From positions 310,001 through 374,000 of the forward strand of contig JAKACT010000003.1 of assembly GCA_021821195.1 (NCBI GenBank): 64,000 bases of DNA, in the 5' to 3' direction. Shown here one piece after another: positions 1 to 9,096 of the stretch. The notes beneath the pieces are model-generated. The model did not search any database. It had not been told where the DNA came from and worked only from the letters and a program-made list of their open reading frames with translations. Both the position numbers and the translations under genes were made by a program. The stretch comes from Pseudomonadota bacterium (GTDB lineage: Bacteria > Pseudomonadota > Gammaproteobacteria > Xanthomonadales > Xanthomonadaceae). Position 1 is the stretch's first letter; each line of letters opens with the position of its first letter.

Positions 1-366
1 CTCTTCCAGGTCGCCATCCTCGGCGCGTGGATACAGGCCGTCCCAATAGGTGTCCAGCAGCCCGGTCAGCAGGTCGAAGGCATCGCGCGCGCCTTCCAGC
101 CCGTGCCTGGCGATGGCCGCCTCGCCCAGCCAGACCGCCGCCTGCAGGTCCTTGCTGGTACGCAGCAGCACGTCCTCGGACAGGCTTTGCGCTTCGCGCC
201 AGTCGGCGACCTTGAGCTCGGTCTGCCATTCGCCCTGGGCAAGATGCGGGTCGTCCGCCCGACGCGCCTCGCGGATGCGGTCGAACTGATCGGAAAAACT
301 GGCATCGCTGCCGGCGGGGTCGCTGCCGGGGATCGGCGCGAGGAGTTCGGTGACGTCGATGGCCAT
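1..366 (-). CDS. tssA: TssA (ImpA family) T6SS cap/baseplate-associated protein, N-terminal part
   Basis: Only the first 122 codons are in the window; the gene continues past base 1. The translated N-terminus contains LLAPIPGSDPAGSD followed by FDRIREARRADDP, the hallmark of the ImpA N-terminal domain of TssA proteins. These proteins cap or guide polymerisation of the T6SS sheath and tube in the cytoplasm. The ATG at 364-366 is preceded by GGAGGG at good spacing. The gene starts 17 bases after the tssM stop on the same strand, so it is the last visible member of the tssK-tssL-tssM-tssA block. Which TssA subclass it is depends on the missing C-terminus. Confidence 0.88.
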   Translation of the reverse strand, partial: MAIDVTELLAPIPGSDPAGSDASFSDQFDRIREARRADDPHLAQGEWQTELKVADWREAQSLSEDVLLRTSKDLQAAVWLGEAAIARHGLEGARDAFDLLTGLLDTYWDGLYPRAEDGDLEE

Positions 367-383
367 GGGCCCTCCGGTTGCGG

Positions 384-3300
384 TTATTCGAGGATTTCGC
401 TGGGCACTTCCGCGCGCGCGGTGCTGGCACCGAGGTAGCGCTGCATTTCGTCGGACAGGTCGGGCTTGAGGAACACGCGCGCGCCGCGGAAGCCGGCCGT
501 CGCCAGCTTCTGCCGCAGTTGGCTCCACTGTGCGGGGCTGTAGCTGGCACGGAAGTCCTCCAGCCCGTAGGCGTGCGAACCGGCGGCGAAGTCGCGGATC
601 AGTTCGGCGAAGCCGTCGGCACCGGCATAGGTGCGCACCAGTTCGAGCTCTTCCGGCGGCGCCGCCTGCATCGCGCTGGTGTCCGGATCGAATTCCTGCA
701 CCACTTCGCCACCTTCGGCCGCTGGCAGCGCAATGGCGATGCGCAGCCGCGCCGACAGGCAGCTCGAAGGTGACCAGAACACCTGTGCGGTGGCTTCCGC
801 CAGCGACGCGCCGGCCGAACTTGCGCGATAGACGCGTTCGCGGCATTCGACCTCGAACACCGTGCCGGACGGCCCTTCGTCCAGCGCACCCAGCTGGCTG
901 GGCTGGGTCAGGGTGAAGCTGCCGGCCAGGAACGGGGCGACGTCGCCCAGCACCGGCAGGAACTTGCGCTCGGCCGCCACCATGCCTTGGTAGGCAGCGG
1001 TCAGCGGCATCGCCACGCCATCCACCTTGACCGGCAGGCGCTCCTTCTCGCTGATGAAGGGCTTGAGCCAGTCGTTGACGAACGCACCCAGCTTGCCCTG
1101 CGGCCCGTACAGCGCTTCGACCTGCTGGGCCGGCGGCAATGCCGCCAGCGGCTTGACCACGCTCTCGCGCCAGCGCTCCTGCACGAATTCGCCGGCGCGA
1201 TGGACGGTGAGGAACAGCAGCAGCCGGGCCGGCCCCTGCACCACCGACCACGCGGCCAGGTCATCGCCCTTGAACGCGGTGGCGTACTTCTCGGCGGGCT
1301 TGTCCACCGCCTCGATCAGCTCGCCGTACTCGCTGGCGGGCGGCTTCTCGGCCTTGCCTTTGCTGGCGAACAGGTCGGAGGCGAGCTGGTACACATCTTC
1401 GCCGGAACCGTCGGCCTGCAGCCGCAGGTAGGCGCGTGCGTAGTCCGCGTCCTGACCGGCCAGCACGCCCACTTCGGTATCGCGCATCGCCAGCAGCCAC
1501 ACCGGCGGTTGGATCTTTTCCCCGCCGAACCGGAACGAGCCGGTGACGAAGCGGCCGAACGGCCGCCACGACGACAGCCATTTCGCCTTCATCTGGGCCC
1601 AGGTCAGCGCCCAGCGCGACGAAAGCGGCCAATCGAGTGGCAGCTCATACAGGTTGCGCTGGGCGGATTCGAAAAAAAGTGCGTAGGGGTTCTGCTTGCT
1701 GCCGGCACGCGCCAGCAGCTCGCCGTAGCGGCCGCGCCACAGGCCGAGTCCCTCCTGGAAGCGCGACTGGTACTTCGCCCACTGCGTGAAGTAGTCGCGG
1801 AAATAGGCGTCGCGCAGGTCGTCGATACGGGTGGCGCGCTCCGGTGCCTGCGCGCGCAGGGTCGCCAGCATCGGCTGCACCACACCTTCCCAGGCATCGG
1901 CGGTATAGGCGCGGGAGACACCAGCCATCTGGTCTGCGTCGGTGCCGACCACCGCCCCCTGGGGCAACCAGTGGCTGCCGAGATCGATGGCGCTGCCGCG
2001 GGCATCCGCCCATTTGCGCAGATCGGGTGCGCGCGGTGTGTAGTTCGCCAGCAGTCGGGTCAGCAGGCCCTGGAGTCGCGCCTGCTCGGCGTCACGAAGG
2101 TTTTTTTTTTGCCACCGCAGGTAGCCGAGGTAGGTGGCGAACAGCGCGTCGGCGTTGGCCCGGTCGCGACGGGTGTCGTTGTCGGCACTGACGAAGGGAG
2201 CGAACAGCCGCGAGCGCGCGTCGAAGCTCACGTTGTTCGGCAGTTCGCGCGCGCGGCAGGCCTCGTTGCCAGAGGTGCACTGCTCCAACAGGCGCAAGCG
2301 CTGGGTGATCGCCAGCACGTGTTCGATGCCGGCACGGCGCTGGTCGATGTCGGCGGCCAGCATCTGGTCCTCCGGCGCCAGGATCAGGTTGGCGAAATCG
2401 TCGACCACGCGCTGCTTGAGGCGGGCGATGTCGCTGTCGGCGCGGCGGATGCCGAAGCTCAGCAGGGTCTCGCCCTGCGCCGCTTCCAGCGCTTCGATGG
2501 TGCGGCCGCAGCTGGCCACCCATTCGATGCGGCCGGTGGACGTGCGGTTGGCCACCTCGGCGCAGGCGCTGTGCGTCTGCGCGAGCAGCGCGGCATCGTC
2601 GCGATGCGCGGCTTTCAGGCCGTAGGCAAACGAAGCCGAAAGCCCCAGCATCGCCAGCACGCCGGCCCCTGCAATCGCGATCCGGCCGGCGCTGCCGCGG
2701 AAGCTGGTGCCCGCCAACGGCTGGTCGCTGGGCAGGAAGCGGGTGAACAGGTCGGCCACGAAACCGCCGCCGCGATGGGCCGCATTCGCCGCCGCGGCGA
2801 AGTACAGGCCGCGCCAGCGCGGGGTGCGCTGGAACGGATTGTCTTCCAGCATCAGCCCGACAAACCGCACCAGTCCGTCGTGCGCCAGCCGCAGCGATTC
2901 GACGAAGTCGAACAGGGCGCGGCGCTGCTGCGCGGTGTGTTGGGCACGCAGCGCGGTCATCCGCAGGGCGTGCAGGCGATCCTCGATCGGGCGCAGCACG
3001 TCGTCGAGGCGGCCGCTGGCAGCGGCGCTGACCACTTCGTTTTCCGCGAAACGATGACCCAGTGCCTGCGCGAATGCTTCCGCCGGCAGGCTGGCGTGCA
3101 GCTGTTCGTAACCGGCCAGGCGCTCGAGCCCGGTGACCACGAAGTACACCGGCATCTGCACCTGCAGATGCTCCATCGCCTCATCCACCAGCCGGCGCAG
3201 GCGGGTGGCGGTGTCCTTCAGCGCTTCGGCCGGCCCCAGCAGGGTCTGCACCGACACCGCCACCACGATGCCGTTGAGCGGCAGCTTCTCGCGCTCGTCC

Positions 3301-3974
3301 GCCAGCTTCATCAGCGCCTGGTACCACAGCCCGCGATCCAGCCGCGCGCCGGTATCGCAGACCACCCGCGGGTGCATCTCGATGGCGATCATCGACTTGT
3401 GGAACCACCAGCGCCAGACATCGTCCGCCGCCATTGCCGCCTGCTCGGAGGCCGGGAACGGCGATACCTCGCTGCCGGCACGCAACAGGCCATCGACGTT
3501 GGCATCGGCATCGCCGATGAACATCAGCCACGGGATCCGGTACAGCGGGGTTCGGCCCTGCGCGATCTCCGGTGCCCGCGCGATGGTGCGCTTGGCTTCG
3601 GCGATCGCGGCACCCATCTTCGCCACCGGCTCGCGCTCGTCCTCGGCATTGCCGGGACCGAGGTCGCCGATGCGCTTGCGGGTCCGCCCCTTCAGCGACG
3701 CCTTGCGCTGGCCGGCCATGAACCACCACAGCACCACCAGCACCACCACGCACAGGCCCAGCACCTGCCAGAAGCGCATCGGCAACTGCGGCAGGATGGC
3801 CAGCGCCAGGAACACCAACCCGGCCAGCACCACCAGCAGCAACACGGTCACCACGATGCGTCGCAGCCACGGCGACTTGGCGCCCTCCGCGCCCTTCGAA
3901 TACAGCGAGCCGATCCGCGCAAACACGTTGCCGACGGTGGAGAACAGGTTTTCCACACTGGTGAGCGGATTCAT
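384..3974 (-). CDS. tssM: TssM (IcmF family) T6SS inner-membrane complex protein
   Basis: This 1196-residue protein begins MNPLTSVENLFSTVG and has two hydrophobic segments (about residues 39-60 and 70-88), then a large cytoplasmic loop and a long periplasmic part, the IcmF/TssM layout. TssM with TssL and TssJ forms the membrane complex that docks the baseplate. The position usually holding a Walker A in IcmF proteins reads IGDADANVDGLL (residues 153-164), with no GxxxxGKT, so nucleotide binding is doubtful; Walker A presence varies in the family. The ATG overlaps the tssL stop by 4 bases. A run of ten A (bases 2101-2110) encodes Q622-K623-K624-N625, which is striking in such GC-rich DNA. Longer upstream readings of this frame lie inside tssL and were discarded. 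Confidence 0.93.
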   Translation of the reverse strand: MNPLTSVENLFSTVGNVFARIGSLYSKGAEGAKSPWLRRIVVTVLLLVVLAGLVFLALAILPQLPMRFWQVLGLCVVVLVVLWWFMAGQRKASLKGRTRKRIGDLGPGNAEDEREPVAKMGAAIAEAKRTIARAPEIAQGRTPLYRIPWLMFIGDADANVDGLLRAGSEVSPFPASEQAAMAADDVWRWWFHKSMIAIEMHPRVVCDTGARLDRGLWYQALMKLADEREKLPLNGIVVAVSVQTLLGPAEALKDTATRLRRLVDEAMEHLQVQMPVYFVVTGLERLAGYEQLHASLPAEAFAQALGHRFAENEVVSAAASGRLDDVLRPIEDRLHALRMTALRAQHTAQQRRALFDFVESLRLAHDGLVRFVGLMLEDNPFQRTPRWRGLYFAAAANAAHRGGGFVADLFTRFLPSDQPLAGTSFRGSAGRIAIAGAGVLAMLGLSASFAYGLKAAHRDDAALLAQTHSACAEVANRTSTGRIEWVASCGRTIEALEAAQGETLLSFGIRRADSDIARLKQRVVDDFANLILAPEDQMLAADIDQRRAGIEHVLAITQRLRLLEQCTSGNEACRARELPNNVSFDARSRLFAPFVSADNDTRRDRANADALFATYLGYLRWQKKNLRDAEQARLQGLLTRLLANYTPRAPDLRKWADARGSAIDLGSHWLPQGAVVGTDADQMAGVSRAYTADAWEGVVQPMLATLRAQAPERATRIDDLRDAYFRDYFTQWAKYQSRFQEGLGLWRGRYGELLARAGSKQNPYALFFESAQRNLYELPLDWPLSSRWALTWAQMKAKWLSSWRPFGRFVTGSFRFGGEKIQPPVWLLAMRDTEVGVLAGQDADYARAYLRLQADGSGEDVYQLASDLFASKGKAEKPPASEYGELIEAVDKPAEKYATAFKGDDLAAWSVVQGPARLLLFLTVHRAGEFVQERWRESVVKPLAALPPAQQVEALYGPQGKLGAFVNDWLKPFISEKERLPVKVDGVAMPLTAAYQGMVAAERKFLPVLGDVAPFLAGSFTLTQPSQLGALDEGPSGTVFEVECRERVYRASSAGASLAEATAQVFWSPSSCLSARLRIAIALPAAEGGEVVQEFDPDTSAMQAAPPEELELVRTYAGADGFAELIRDFAAGSHAYGLEDFRASYSPAQWSQLRQKLATAGFRGARVFLKPDLSDEMQRYLGASTARAEVPSEILE
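2101..2110 (-). repeat. A10 homopolymer inside tssM
   Basis: Ten consecutive T on the plus strand (A10 in the tssM mRNA) lie within codons 622-625. The reading frame stays open as written. No other A/T homopolymer of this length was noticed in the window. Such tracts can cause replication or transcription slippage; whether this one does is unknown. Confidence 0.9.
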
Positions 3975-5383
3975 GGCGCCACCTCCTCGGTCGCCGCTTC
4001 CGGCACCGGCGCGGCGCACGCGGTCAGCGCGGCCTGTTTGCGGGAGGGATCGGTTTCCGGCTCGGTCTGCATGAACAGATGCGAGGCCACCAGCCTGGCG
4101 TTGCCGTGGTTGTCCTCCAGCATCCGGCGCAGCATCGGCAGGTATTCCTGGGCGGTCTGGATCTCCGGCAGTGCCTCCCGGTACAGCGGCGTGGGCGAGG
4201 CGATCACCGTGATCAGCTCCTGCCCGAACGGCGGGCAGACGGTCCATGTCTTGCTGGGGGAAGCGCCGACCTCGAACTGCTCCAGCGCGCGGATCACGCG
4301 CCCGCTGTCGGGCTCGCCGGCGTTCGGATAGATGTGCGCCACACCGCCGTTGACGGAGTAGTAGTCCACGTAGAGATAGCCTTCGTAGTTGGCCTGCTGC
4401 AGCTTCACGATCACGTTCTCGCCTTCGATGAAGCGGTCGGAATGGCCGGTGCTGGGGCTGATGGTGAGGTCGTGCCCGCTGTCGTCGTTGCGCGCCTTGT
4501 ACGGCGCCAGCACCTTGACCACCTCGCAGTGCGGCCAGATCCGCAGCTGCAGCTGGGCATCGACCGACTTCACACCTTCGATGGCCGCCACCTGCTGCTT
4601 CACCGCGGCCATGTCGTCGGGGCGGGACACGTAGCCGGCCACCTTGACCGTGCCCTTGTCCTCGTCCGTCGTCGCGCTGAGGTCGGAACATTCGAACTTA
4701 GCCAACACCTGTTGTACCGGCACCGTGATCGACGGCTTCGGCGAAGCCAGCAAGATCCAGGCCAGGTACGCCACCGGGATCAACAGCGCAATGAGCGCGC
4801 CGAGGCGCAGCAGGGTGCGGTCCCACTGCCGCGGCAGCCGCGGCCCGGCCGGATCCGCCACGCCATAGGGCTGCGGGGTGATCTTCTCCTCGCGCAGGGT
4901 ATGCGTGGGCGCCGGCGCCACCGGCAGCTGGCGCCCGTGCAGCTCCTTGAGCTTGCCGAGTTCGCCGGTATCGCCGGTCTCGTAGTAGTACTGGCCGACG
5001 AAACCCACCAGCAAGGCGTGGTAATAGACCTCGCGCACCTCGTCCTGGTCCTGCTTGAGCGCGGACAGATGGCTGAAGAACTCGTTGCCGGCATTGTTGG
5101 TGGTGAACATCGCCACCTGCAGCGGGGTCGCGCCGCTGGTCAGCCACACCGGGTTGCGGGCCATGATCTCGTCGATCCAGGCCACCACCGCGAAGGCGGC
5201 ATCGTCGACCTGTTCCGGGCGCTTGCCATCGGCCAGCGCGGCGGCCTTGGCACGCTCGATGAGTTCGCGCGCGCGCGCGGCAACCGCCGCGGCGGCATCG
5301 GAGGCCTGGCTGGCGGCGACGCTTTCGTCCAGCGCCAGGCCGAACGAGAACACCGGGGCGAAATGATGCAGGAGCCTGGCCAT
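3971..5383 (-). CDS. tssL: TssL (DotU family) with BON-like and DUF4384 C-terminal extension
   Basis: The protein has 470 residues. Residues 1 to about 140 are the DotU/TssL cytoplasmic domain (FAVVAWIDEIMARNPVW; NAGNEFFSHLSAL; YYHALLVGFVGQYY), which contacts TssM and the TssK baseplate adaptor. One membrane span lies near residues 182-205 (LGALIALLIPVAYLAWILLA). The periplasmic part does not look like the OmpA peptidoglycan-binding domain of extended TssL proteins. It has a BON-like stretch (VKVAGYVSRPDDMAAVKQQV; GVKSVDAQLQLRIWP) and then a DUF4384-like domain (GYLYVDYYSVNGGVAHIYP; PPFGQELITVIASP). It sits between tssK (3-base gap) and tssM (4-base overlap). The domain names for the C-terminal half come from pattern recognition and are less certain than the DotU call. 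Confidence 0.88.
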   Translation of the reverse strand: MARLLHHFAPVFSFGLALDESVAASQASDAAAAVAARARELIERAKAAALADGKRPEQVDDAAFAVVAWIDEIMARNPVWLTSGATPLQVAMFTTNNAGNEFFSHLSALKQDQDEVREVYYHALLVGFVGQYYYETGDTGELGKLKELHGRQLPVAPAPTHTLREEKITPQPYGVADPAGPRLPRQWDRTLLRLGALIALLIPVAYLAWILLASPKPSITVPVQQVLAKFECSDLSATTDEDKGTVKVAGYVSRPDDMAAVKQQVAAIEGVKSVDAQLQLRIWPHCEVVKVLAPYKARNDDSGHDLTISPSTGHSDRFIEGENVIVKLQQANYEGYLYVDYYSVNGGVAHIYPNAGEPDSGRVIRALEQFEVGASPSKTWTVCPPFGQELITVIASPTPLYREALPEIQTAQEYLPMLRRMLEDNHGNARLVASHLFMQTEPETDPSRKQAALTACAAPVPEAATEEVAP

Positions 5384-5386
5384 GGC

Positions 5387-6817
5387 CTACTCCTGCCCCG
5401 CGACGGGGAACAGCTTGATCACGGTGGACTCCGGCGGCAGGTCGGAGAACACCGCGATGTTGCGGCCGTTCTTGATCATCTGCCAGAACGGATGGGTGGT
5501 ATCGACGAGGAAATAGGTGGTGTTCGGGCTCTTCTGCGGCAGCTCTTCCGGCGGCACCGGCAGCAGGTCGATCTTCAGCCCGAACAGCGCGGCCGACAGC
5601 AGCCGCGGCATCTCGTCCAGCGACGCGATCTTGCCGGTGCGCGACAGCCGCGCGAACAGGTCGGCGCCCTTCTGCTCGGACTCGAACGCAAGATAGAAAC
5701 GGGTCTTGTCGCTTTCGAACAGGTTGGCCGGCAGGTCGGCGCGGTAGAAGCGGCCGTCGTACGCCAGGGTGATGCCCACCTCTGCGCCCACCGTCAGCGC
5801 CTTGATCAGCGCCTCGGCGCGATCGAAGCCGATCCGGAAGCAGCGCCGCAGGTCTTCATGGTCATAGTCCGGGAGTTCGGTTTCGCGCGGGTTGGCGGCC
5901 AACTCGCCGAAATAGCCGATGTCCTCGGAGAACACCGAGAACTCCGCCACCAGCCGGCGCAGGTCCTGGTACATCGCATAGGCCGACACCGTGTCCAGCA
6001 GCGCGTGTTCCTGGAACAGCGGGATGTGCCGGGCGAAGGTCTGCATCATCAGCACACGCATCACCTCCTGCGCGCTGGTCGAGGCGGCGCGGATGCCGCG
6101 CTGGCGCTTGATCGCGGCGAAGTCCTGGCCGCGCGACACCAGCAGGTCGCGCAGTGCGCGCGTCCACCGGGCCAGGTTGTGCGACGCGCCGATGGCGGTG
6201 GTCGGCGGAATGTAGTCGTGCGACAGCTTGTACTTGCCCGGCCCCGCCGGCAGCAGCTCGGCGAACTTGTAGCTGTCGGAGGCGCGCACGATCGCCTCGG
6301 CGTTCTCGTCCAGCCCGGTGACGATGTTGCCCTGGTACAGCAGGAACTCGATGTCGGCTTCCGGCGCCTGCGGATCATAGGGATCGGCCAGGCTTTCGGT
6401 GGCCAGCGCGTGGCGGGCCTGCAGCCGTTCGGAATCGCGCTGGGCCAGCCCCTGCAGGCTGCGCTCGGCGTTCAGCACCAGCCACAGTGGCACCGGTTCG
6501 TTGCCGGTGCTGCGCAGCTCGCCGATATTGCGCTGCGGCACCCGCGCATTGCCGCCGGCGGTATCGAGGGCACCGCCGGCGAGCCGCTCGCCATTGCGAG
6601 TCACCAGCGTGAACCGCTCGATGTCGACCACGCCGCTGGCCAGCGCGTCCTCGCGCACGCGCAGCGCCTCGAATCCCCATGGGAACGGCGTCAGCCGCAG
6701 GTGCAACGCATGGCGCGCTGCCTGCGCCCAGGCGTCCTGCGCCTGCAGGTGCTGTGGGCTCAGGAACGCGCCCTGCCCCCAGTGGACTTGCCGATCACCA
6801 CTCATGCCGAATGCCAT
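5387..6817 (-). CDS. tssK: TssK T6SS baseplate protein
   Basis: TssK trimers link the baseplate to the TssL-TssM membrane complex. The N-terminus VHWGQGAFLSPQHLQAQD matches the family's conserved start (W-x-x-G-x-x-L-x-P-Q-H-x-Q). Length is 476 residues from the ATG at 6815-6817, which has GGGAG eight bases upstream; a second in-frame ATG lies four codons later (6805). Family members are usually about 445-470 residues. It is the first core gene of the leftward tss block and lies 58 bases after the TraB/GumN gene on the same strand, so co-transcription from upstream is possible. Confidence 0.9.
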   Translation of the reverse strand: MAFGMSGDRQVHWGQGAFLSPQHLQAQDAWAQAARHALHLRLTPFPWGFEALRVREDALASGVVDIERFTLVTRNGERLAGGALDTAGGNARVPQRNIGELRSTGNEPVPLWLVLNAERSLQGLAQRDSERLQARHALATESLADPYDPQAPEADIEFLLYQGNIVTGLDENAEAIVRASDSYKFAELLPAGPGKYKLSHDYIPPTTAIGASHNLARWTRALRDLLVSRGQDFAAIKRQRGIRAASTSAQEVMRVLMMQTFARHIPLFQEHALLDTVSAYAMYQDLRRLVAEFSVFSEDIGYFGELAANPRETELPDYDHEDLRRCFRIGFDRAEALIKALTVGAEVGITLAYDGRFYRADLPANLFESDKTRFYLAFESEQKGADLFARLSRTGKIASLDEMPRLLSAALFGLKIDLLPVPPEELPQKSPNTTYFLVDTTHPFWQMIKNGRNIAVFSDLPPESTVIKLFPVAGQE

Positions 6818-6875
6818 TCCAACTGCTCCCTGGTACCCACGTACACCCCTTCCCAGACACAACGCGGGACGCCGC

Positions 6876-8036
6876 TCAAAACGGCAGCGCCTCGATTCGA
6901 TAGCCATCGCTGCGCAGCCGCGCGAGCAATCCCTGCGGACCAACCAAGTGGATCGCACCCACCGCGACGAAACTCGAGCCGTCCTGGAACGCCGTTTCCA
7001 GCGGGCCGATCCAGCGCGCGTTGCGGTCTTCCAGCAGGCAGGTCCGCGCGCGCTGCTCGATCGCCTTCGCCGCATCGTCCAGCCCGTCCATGCGGTCGAT
7101 GCTGGATAGCCAAGCGTCCAGCACGCGGCTGCGATAGAACGCCATCGCCTCTGCCGATTCGATGCGCAGCACCCACGATTTGCGCAGGCGCTCGTCCAGC
7201 ACCCGCGCGTGCTCGTTGGCAGGCACGCAGTCCAGCGCCTGCAGCTGCTGCTCCAGCGTTTCCAGGTGCAGCAACCGCTTGCCTGCCGCGGCCGCAGTGC
7301 GCTGCAGGCGCGCATCCATGGTTGCGTCGCCGCCGTGTTCACCGCGCGCCTCCAGCAGCGCCAGCACCGCCCACGGCTTCATCCGCCGCAGGTCCTGCGC
7401 GCGGATGCCGGGCAGCAGCGCCTGCGCCTGGGCCATGACGGCCGCGCCGATCATCGCGTCCAGCGGCGTGTCTTCGGGCAGCCAGCGGTAGCCGTCGTAA
7501 TCCGGTGCCCAGGCCGAATCGATGTCCACTTCGTTGATGAAGGTGGCGCTGCTTTCGATCAGCTGCCCAAGCTGCACGTAGTCGATGCCCTGCTCTTCCG
7601 GGGTACCGAAATGGATGGTGCCCAGCAGGTAGCTGGCCGGCGGCGATACGGGCGGCGTGGCCGGCGCGGGCCCACCGCCTTCCGCCTGCGCCGGCAGCAG
7701 CGCAGGCATCGGCGGGACCACCTTGAACAGCACCCCGCGTTCGCGGGGGGCGGTGGCCATCGCGGCCGCGGCCCGTGCGTCGCCGGCCGCGGGCAATGGT
7801 GCGGTGGCCGCTGCGGTATCCGGGACTGGCACCGCCGGCGCGGCGTCCTGCGACGGCGGCCGCAGCTGCGCGCCGGCCGCTTCGCTGGCGGCATGCGCGG
7901 ACACCCCACGCAGCATGTCCTGCCGGGCCTGCGCCGACAGCGACAGCGCAAGCAGCAACGCGAGCAGCAGGGCGCGGCCCGGCCTGGTGGTGGGCAACGA
8001 TCCATCGCGCTGGCGTGAAGCTGCGTGCTGCGGCAT
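6876..8036 (-). CDS. TraB/GumN family secreted protein
   Basis: From the ATG at 8034-8036 the product is 386 residues, with a signal peptide (RALLLALLLALSLSAQA) and a long Pro/Ala-rich linker to about residue 135. The TraB/GumN domain follows: it opens with SYLLGTIHFGTPEEQ and closes with SFVAVGAIHLVGPQGLLARL, the two glycine/histidine motifs of this family. TraB/GumN proteins relate to the TIKI metalloprotease fold, but bacterial members have no settled activity. The gene is in line with tssK-tssL-tssM-tssA and diverges from the response regulator. Longer in-frame starts exist up to 8240 but would place cytoplasmic-looking sequence before the signal peptide. Confidence 0.8.
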   Translation of the reverse strand: MPQHAASRQRDGSLPTTRPGRALLLALLLALSLSAQARQDMLRGVSAHAASEAAGAQLRPPSQDAAPAVPVPDTAAATAPLPAAGDARAAAAMATAPRERGVLFKVVPPMPALLPAQAEGGGPAPATPPVSPPASYLLGTIHFGTPEEQGIDYVQLGQLIESSATFINEVDIDSAWAPDYDGYRWLPEDTPLDAMIGAAVMAQAQALLPGIRAQDLRRMKPWAVLALLEARGEHGGDATMDARLQRTAAAAGKRLLHLETLEQQLQALDCVPANEHARVLDERLRKSWVLRIESAEAMAFYRSRVLDAWLSSIDRMDGLDDAAKAIEQRARTCLLEDRNARWIGPLETAFQDGSSFVAVGAIHLVGPQGLLARLRSDGYRIEALPF

Positions 8037-8278
8037 GACGGCGGTCAGTTGGGGCGACGCCGGCCATGGCGCGCATCGCCGGCATTCTTCGTCCTGTGGC
8101 TTGTTCGCAGCCATATGCCGTAGGACGTATGTCGTTGGAACGGCGCCGAAACCTTGCTGGCCGCTGTGCGCGCCGACTATCGTGAAAGAAGGAAGCGCCC
8201 TGCCATTCCATCGTCGGCACGCGTCCCGTTCGCGCTCCAAGGAATGCCCACGCCGGGCGCACGCATGCAGGTACCCAC

Positions 8279-8971
8279 GTGAAAGTACTGCTGGCCGATG
8301 ACCATCGCCTGATCATCGAAGGGGTCAAGCTCAAGCTCGCCGAATTGGATCCGGCGGTCGAGACCGTGGTGGCGATGAACCTCGATGAGCTGGAGCAGGC
8401 ACTGGCCACACACGCGGATTCGCTGGACCTCGCCCTGCTCGACATCGCCATGCCCGGCACGCAGGGCTTCGAACACGTGGCGCGGCTGCGCGCCGAGGCG
8501 CCGGGGCTGCCGGTGATCGTGCTGTCCGGCTCGGAGGACGCGGAGCTGATGCGCGCGCTGATGGATCTGGGCGTGCTGGGCTTCATCCCCAAGGCCTATT
8601 CGCCGGACGTGATGCTGTCGGCGATCCGGCTGGTGCTGGCCGGCGGCCTCTACATCCCGCCGCTGCTGCTGGCCAGCGCACAGGCGCAGGGTTGGCAGCC
8701 CGGCGCGGGTTCGCCCGCATCCCCCGGCCGCGACACCGCGCCACATGCCAGCGAGGCGCATTCGCTGGACGGCCTGCGCCAGCTGCTGACCGAACGCCAG
8801 GTGGACGTGATGCGGCTGCTCTCGCAGGGCAAGCCGAACAAGCTGATCGCGCGCGACCTGGGGATCAGCGAAGGCACGGTGAAGATCCACCTGGCGGCGA
8901 TTTTCCGCGCACTGAACGTACGCAACCGGGTCGAGGCGGTGGTGGCATCGCGCAAGCTGCAGGGGCTCTGA
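8279..8971 (+). CDS. LuxR/NarL-type response regulator
   Basis: This 230-residue two-domain regulator has a receiver domain (residues 1-120) with the acidic pair D7/D8, phospho-acceptor D55 in LALLDIAMPG and the conserved lysine in FIPKA. After a short linker, a GerE/LuxR helix-turn-helix follows (LTERQVDVMRLLSQGKPNKL; DLGISEGTVKIHLAAIF). It should bind DNA when phosphorylated by a histidine kinase. No kinase is encoded in the window, so the partner is unknown. It starts with GTG and a weak ribosome site. Its place between the two T6SS blocks suggests, but does not prove, control of this cluster. Confidence 0.9.
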   Translation: MKVLLADDHRLIIEGVKLKLAELDPAVETVVAMNLDELEQALATHADSLDLALLDIAMPGTQGFEHVARLRAEAPGLPVIVLSGSEDAELMRALMDLGVLGFIPKAYSPDVMLSAIRLVLAGGLYIPPLLLASAQAQGWQPGAGSPASPGRDTAPHASEAHSLDGLRQLLTERQVDVMRLLSQGKPNKLIARDLGISEGTVKIHLAAIFRALNVRNRVEAVVASRKLQGL

Positions 8972-9096
8972 GGCGCGCAAGCCCCAAGGTGCGCAAGCCC
9001 CGCACCTCGCTTCGCCTATGGCCTCCGCCGTATTGTCCGGTACGGCCTCGCAGCGCAGCCTGAGCGCAGGCACCGGCCCGCCGACGCGGCGGAGGA

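Noticed and set aside
987-4331. Long open frame on the plus strand opposite tssM
   Set aside because: It is the antisense shadow of tssM, made by GC-rich codon bias; its translation is Arg/Gln/His-rich with no domain and no ribosome site.
4079-7438. 1119-codon plus-strand frame opposite tssL, tssK and the TraB/GumN gene
   Set aside because: It crosses three well-supported genes in antisense and has low-complexity composition.
6832-8280. GGTACCCACGT present both before tssK (6832-6842) and at the start of the response regulator (8270-8280)
   Set aside because: Two copies of an 11-mer in opposite gene contexts can arise by chance in 64 kb; no dyad or further similarity flanks them.
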